A DNA stretch of 6,922 nucleotides from contig DAOWNK010000170.1 of NCBI GenBank assembly GCA_030642635.1, positions 1 through 6,922 of the forward strand, written 5' to 3'. The translations under genes were made by a program, and so were the position numbers. Positions 5,600-6,922 of the stretch are shown here, piece after piece. The stretch is from Pirellulales bacterium (GTDB lineage Bacteria > Planctomycetota > Planctomycetia > Pirellulales > Thermoguttaceae). A model generated the notes under the pieces. The model was given only the letters and a program-made list of their open reading frames with translations, made no database searches and had not been told where the DNA came from. Positions within the stretch are counted from its first letter, which is position 1; each line of letters starts with the position of its first letter.

Positions 5600-6613
5600 T
5601 TATTTTACAGCAGCGGCCTGGCGTGCCTTTTCCATGACGCTTTCTAGCGTTACCGGTCGGCCGCCTTGCCGCTTGCTCTGGTCGGCGGCCTCCATGAAGG
5701 CGAATATCTCGAGCGTCTCCTCAGCGCTGACCGGCGGCTTGCCGGTTTTGAAGAACTTTACGATCTCGACGATCAGCGGCTCGTAGCCGTCGAACCCGCC
5801 GCCGGGCACGATACCCTTGCTGCCGAATACGGTCGCACCGTAGCCGCGCCGCCCGTCGCGGATGCCTCGGAACGTGCCCACCCGACCGTCATTCCAAACG
5901 CCCACGGCTACGTCGGTGCCTTCGGTATGCACTCGGGCAACCGACTTGCAGCCTGTGCCCATTATTGCAAACAGCGGCTCCACGCCGTGAATGCCGTACC
6001 AAAAGAAATCGGGATGGTGCGGCTCCAACGCGCACGGGCTGTACATATCGCAGCCGCGCACCTCGCCCAGCTTGGGGTCGTCGCCTATACCAATCGCCCG
6101 TTTGGCGAACCGGAGCGATGAGCTGGAAAAACACGGCACGTTGTGCTCCTTGGCAAGCTGAAATATCTTGATCGCGTCGGCCAGCGAGCCGGCGATCGGC
6201 TTGTCGATGAATATCGGCTTTCCGGCGGCGAATACCGGCCGGGCCTGCTCCAGATGCGGCCGCCCGTCGAGACTCAGCAACAGCACTGCGTCAACCTTCT
6301 TCAGCAACTCGTCAATCGAATCGACGATTTCTACACCCAGCTCGCGGCACGGTTCGACGTTCCTTTTGAGCAACTCGATGCTCTGCGGTATATCGGGACT
6401 GCCGCCAGGGTAGCCGGCCACAATGGTCATGTCGGCCAGTTCGCCGGTCGCCTTCGGGTTGTTGATGATCTTCGTCCAGGGCAGAGCATGGGCGTCCATT
6501 CCGATAATCCCGGTCTTTATCGGCACGGCAGGTTCGTCGGCAAGAACCGAGACACCAAACGTCGAAACACAGAGTCCGGCAAGAATGCTTGTACAAATCG
6601 AACGAAAACACAT
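5600..6613 (-). CDS. Secreted Gfo/Idh/MocA-family oxidoreductase-fold protein
   Basis: This 337-residue protein begins with a Sec signal peptide (CFRSICTSILAGLCVS, cleavage probably after SVLA at residue 25) and lacks a twin-arginine motif. The mature part follows the Gfo/Idh/MocA plan, an N-terminal Rossmann-type domain and a C-terminal alpha/beta domain. FIDKPIAGS (135-143) corresponds to the family's EKP motif, with Asp for Glu. His209 in WYGIHGVE is at the place of the catalytic His. The usual GxGxxG dinucleotide loop is replaced by GIIGMDAHA (35-43), and the Asp expected four residues before the His is absent (Phe/Trp region), so redox activity is uncertain. The ATG at 6613 is chosen because AAGGAG lies six bases before it and it starts the signal peptide; the 33 codons further upstream enter the IS hairpin. 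It is convergent with the transporter and probably monocistronic. The substrate is unknown, presumably sugar-like. Confidence 0.82.
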   Translation of the reverse strand: MCFRSICTSILAGLCVSTFGVSVLADEPAVPIKTGIIGMDAHALPWTKIINNPKATGELADMTIVAGYPGGSPDIPQSIELLKRNVEPCRELGVEIVDSIDELLKKVDAVLLLSLDGRPHLEQARPVFAAGKPIFIDKPIAGSLADAIKIFQLAKEHNVPCFSSSSLRFAKRAIGIGDDPKLGEVRGCDMYSPCALEPHHPDFFWYGIHGVEPLFAIMGTGCKSVARVHTEGTDVAVGVWNDGRVGTFRGIRDGRRGYGATVFGSKGIVPGGGFDGYEPLIVEIVKFFKTGKPPVSAEETLEIFAFMEAADQSKRQGGRPVTLESVMEKARQAAAVK

Positions 6614-6619
6614 GGGAAT

Positions 6620-6625
6620 CTCCTT
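6620..6625 (-). promoter_or_regulatory. Ribosome binding site that decides the oxidoreductase start
   Basis: AAGGAG on the minus strand lies six bases before ATG at 6613. It rules in favour of this start over the in-frame ATG codons at 6712 and 6709. Confidence 0.8.
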
Positions 6626-6692
6626 GGTAAATGAACAATGATGTGTAAGTGTTCTGCACTTTCTGAAAAAACAGCGATAATTGGTATACACT

Positions 6693-6749
6693 AAAAAAGG
6701 CTCTTCCATCATGCTGCGGTTTCAAAACAAGCCGCACAATGGAGGAGCC
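6693..6749 (-). terminator. Intrinsic terminator on the minus strand at the IS edge
   Basis: Read on the minus strand, a long GC-rich hairpin (arms 6732-6749 and 6699-6719) is followed directly by six T residues (6698-6693). This is the classical rho-independent form. It would stop transcripts leaving the insertion sequence before they reach the oxidoreductase gene. Confidence 0.5.
6699..6749 (+). promoter_or_regulatory. Hairpin leader that can hide the transposase ribosome binding site
   Basis: GGCTC (6699-6703) pairs with GAGCC (6745-6749). T6704 and G6744 make a wobble pair, TCCAT (6705-6709) pairs with ATGGA (6739-6743), and TGCGG (6715-6719) pairs with CCGCA (6732-6736). The 3' arm contains GGAGGAG (6741-6747), the transposase Shine-Dalgarno. 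An RNA started outside the element would fold and hide the site, a known way in which insertion sequences limit read-through expression. A promoter inside the hairpin would escape this. Confidence 0.5.
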
Positions 6750-6753
6750 AAGG

Positions 6754-6922
6754 ATGGTAAGTTCGAAATGTTGTTGGGAAGCTCCCGAACAGTGGTCTCA
6801 GTGGAGCGAGTGGCTCGCCGCAGGTTTGCATGCCCGCAACCGTTGGCGATTGCCCGTGCTGTTGTTGGGCATCTTGTTCGCCAGCGGACGTCGCACCGTC
6901 ACCACTTGGCTGCGAGCCGCCG
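6754..6922 (+). CDS. DDE-type transposase, N-terminal part (IS4/IS701-like)
   Basis: Only the first 56 codons are present; the frame is open to the window edge. The ATG has GGAGGAG (6741-6747) six bases upstream. The visible residues include a Trp-rich start (EQWSQWSEW), then RWRLPVLLLGILFASGRR and TVTTWLRAA. The last part matches what I recall of the N-terminal region of planctomycete IS4/IS701-like DDE transposases, where a segment around GRRTVTxWLRAAG precedes the catalytic core. No catalytic residue is within the window, so neither family nor integrity can be confirmed. The protein would cut and join the ends of its own element. Confidence 0.65.
   Translation, partial: MVSSKCCWEAPEQWSQWSEWLAAGLHARNRWRLPVLLLGILFASGRRTVTTWLRAA

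Larger units (their letters stand above)
6691..6922 (+). mobile_element. Left end of an insertion sequence, cut by the window edge
   Basis: The transposase start at 6754 and its hairpin leader mark an insertion sequence entering from the right. The exact left boundary cannot be set, because neither the other terminal inverted repeat nor the second target-site copy is in the window. A change from AT-rich spacer (GATAATTGGTATACACTAAAAAA) to structured sequence at about 6691-6699 is the best estimate. Confidence 0.6.

Noticed and set aside
6647..6661. AAGTG/CACTT dyad in the oxidoreductase leader
   Set aside because: Five-base arms are expected by chance in a spacer of this length.
6614..6712. 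N-terminal extension of the oxidoreductase to ATG 6712
   Set aside because: It would bury the signal peptide, pass through the good Shine-Dalgarno at 6620-6625, and begin inside the insertion-sequence hairpin.

Overview
The window most resembles a member of the Planctomycetota (possibly Pirellulales). The evidence is the gene types: an OprP/OprO-type porin, a secreted Gfo/Idh/MocA-fold protein with a Sec signal peptide, a NupG-like transporter, and a DDE transposase start with the FASGRRTVTTWLRAA signature. The genes are GC-rich and the spacers AT-richer. This assignment rests on pattern recognition, not on a database search.

Layout, left to right. Positions 1-46 may hold the first codons of a lysine-rich gene leaving the window on the minus strand. 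Positions 163-1566 (-) encode a phosphate-selective-porin-family outer-membrane channel. A 284-base spacer follows, with a LacI-type quasi-palindrome just ahead of the porin. Positions 1851-3194 (-) encode a galactokinase-like GHMP sugar kinase. It overlaps, by a TTGA junction, a sugar-1-phosphate nucleotidyltransferase at 3191-4015 (-). A 227-base AT-rich divergent promoter region (4016-4242) separates these from an MFS transporter of the nucleoside:H+ symporter (NupG-like) family at 4243-5505 (+). The transporter converges on a secreted oxidoreductase-fold protein at 5600-6613 (-). The gap between them is a striking symmetric palindromic element (5523-5597). The right edge (about 6691-6922) is the left end of an insertion sequence, with a hairpin leader and the first 56 codons of its transposase.

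Taken together, the kinase and nucleotidyltransferase look like a two-step route from a free monosaccharide to sugar-1-phosphate to NDP-sugar, and the divergent MFS protein is a plausible importer. The porin could supply the outer-membrane step, but it has its own upstream region and may be unrelated. The kinase has a Glu-to-Lys change in the sugar-binding signature, so the substrate may not be galactose. No CRISPR array, tRNA or rRNA was seen.
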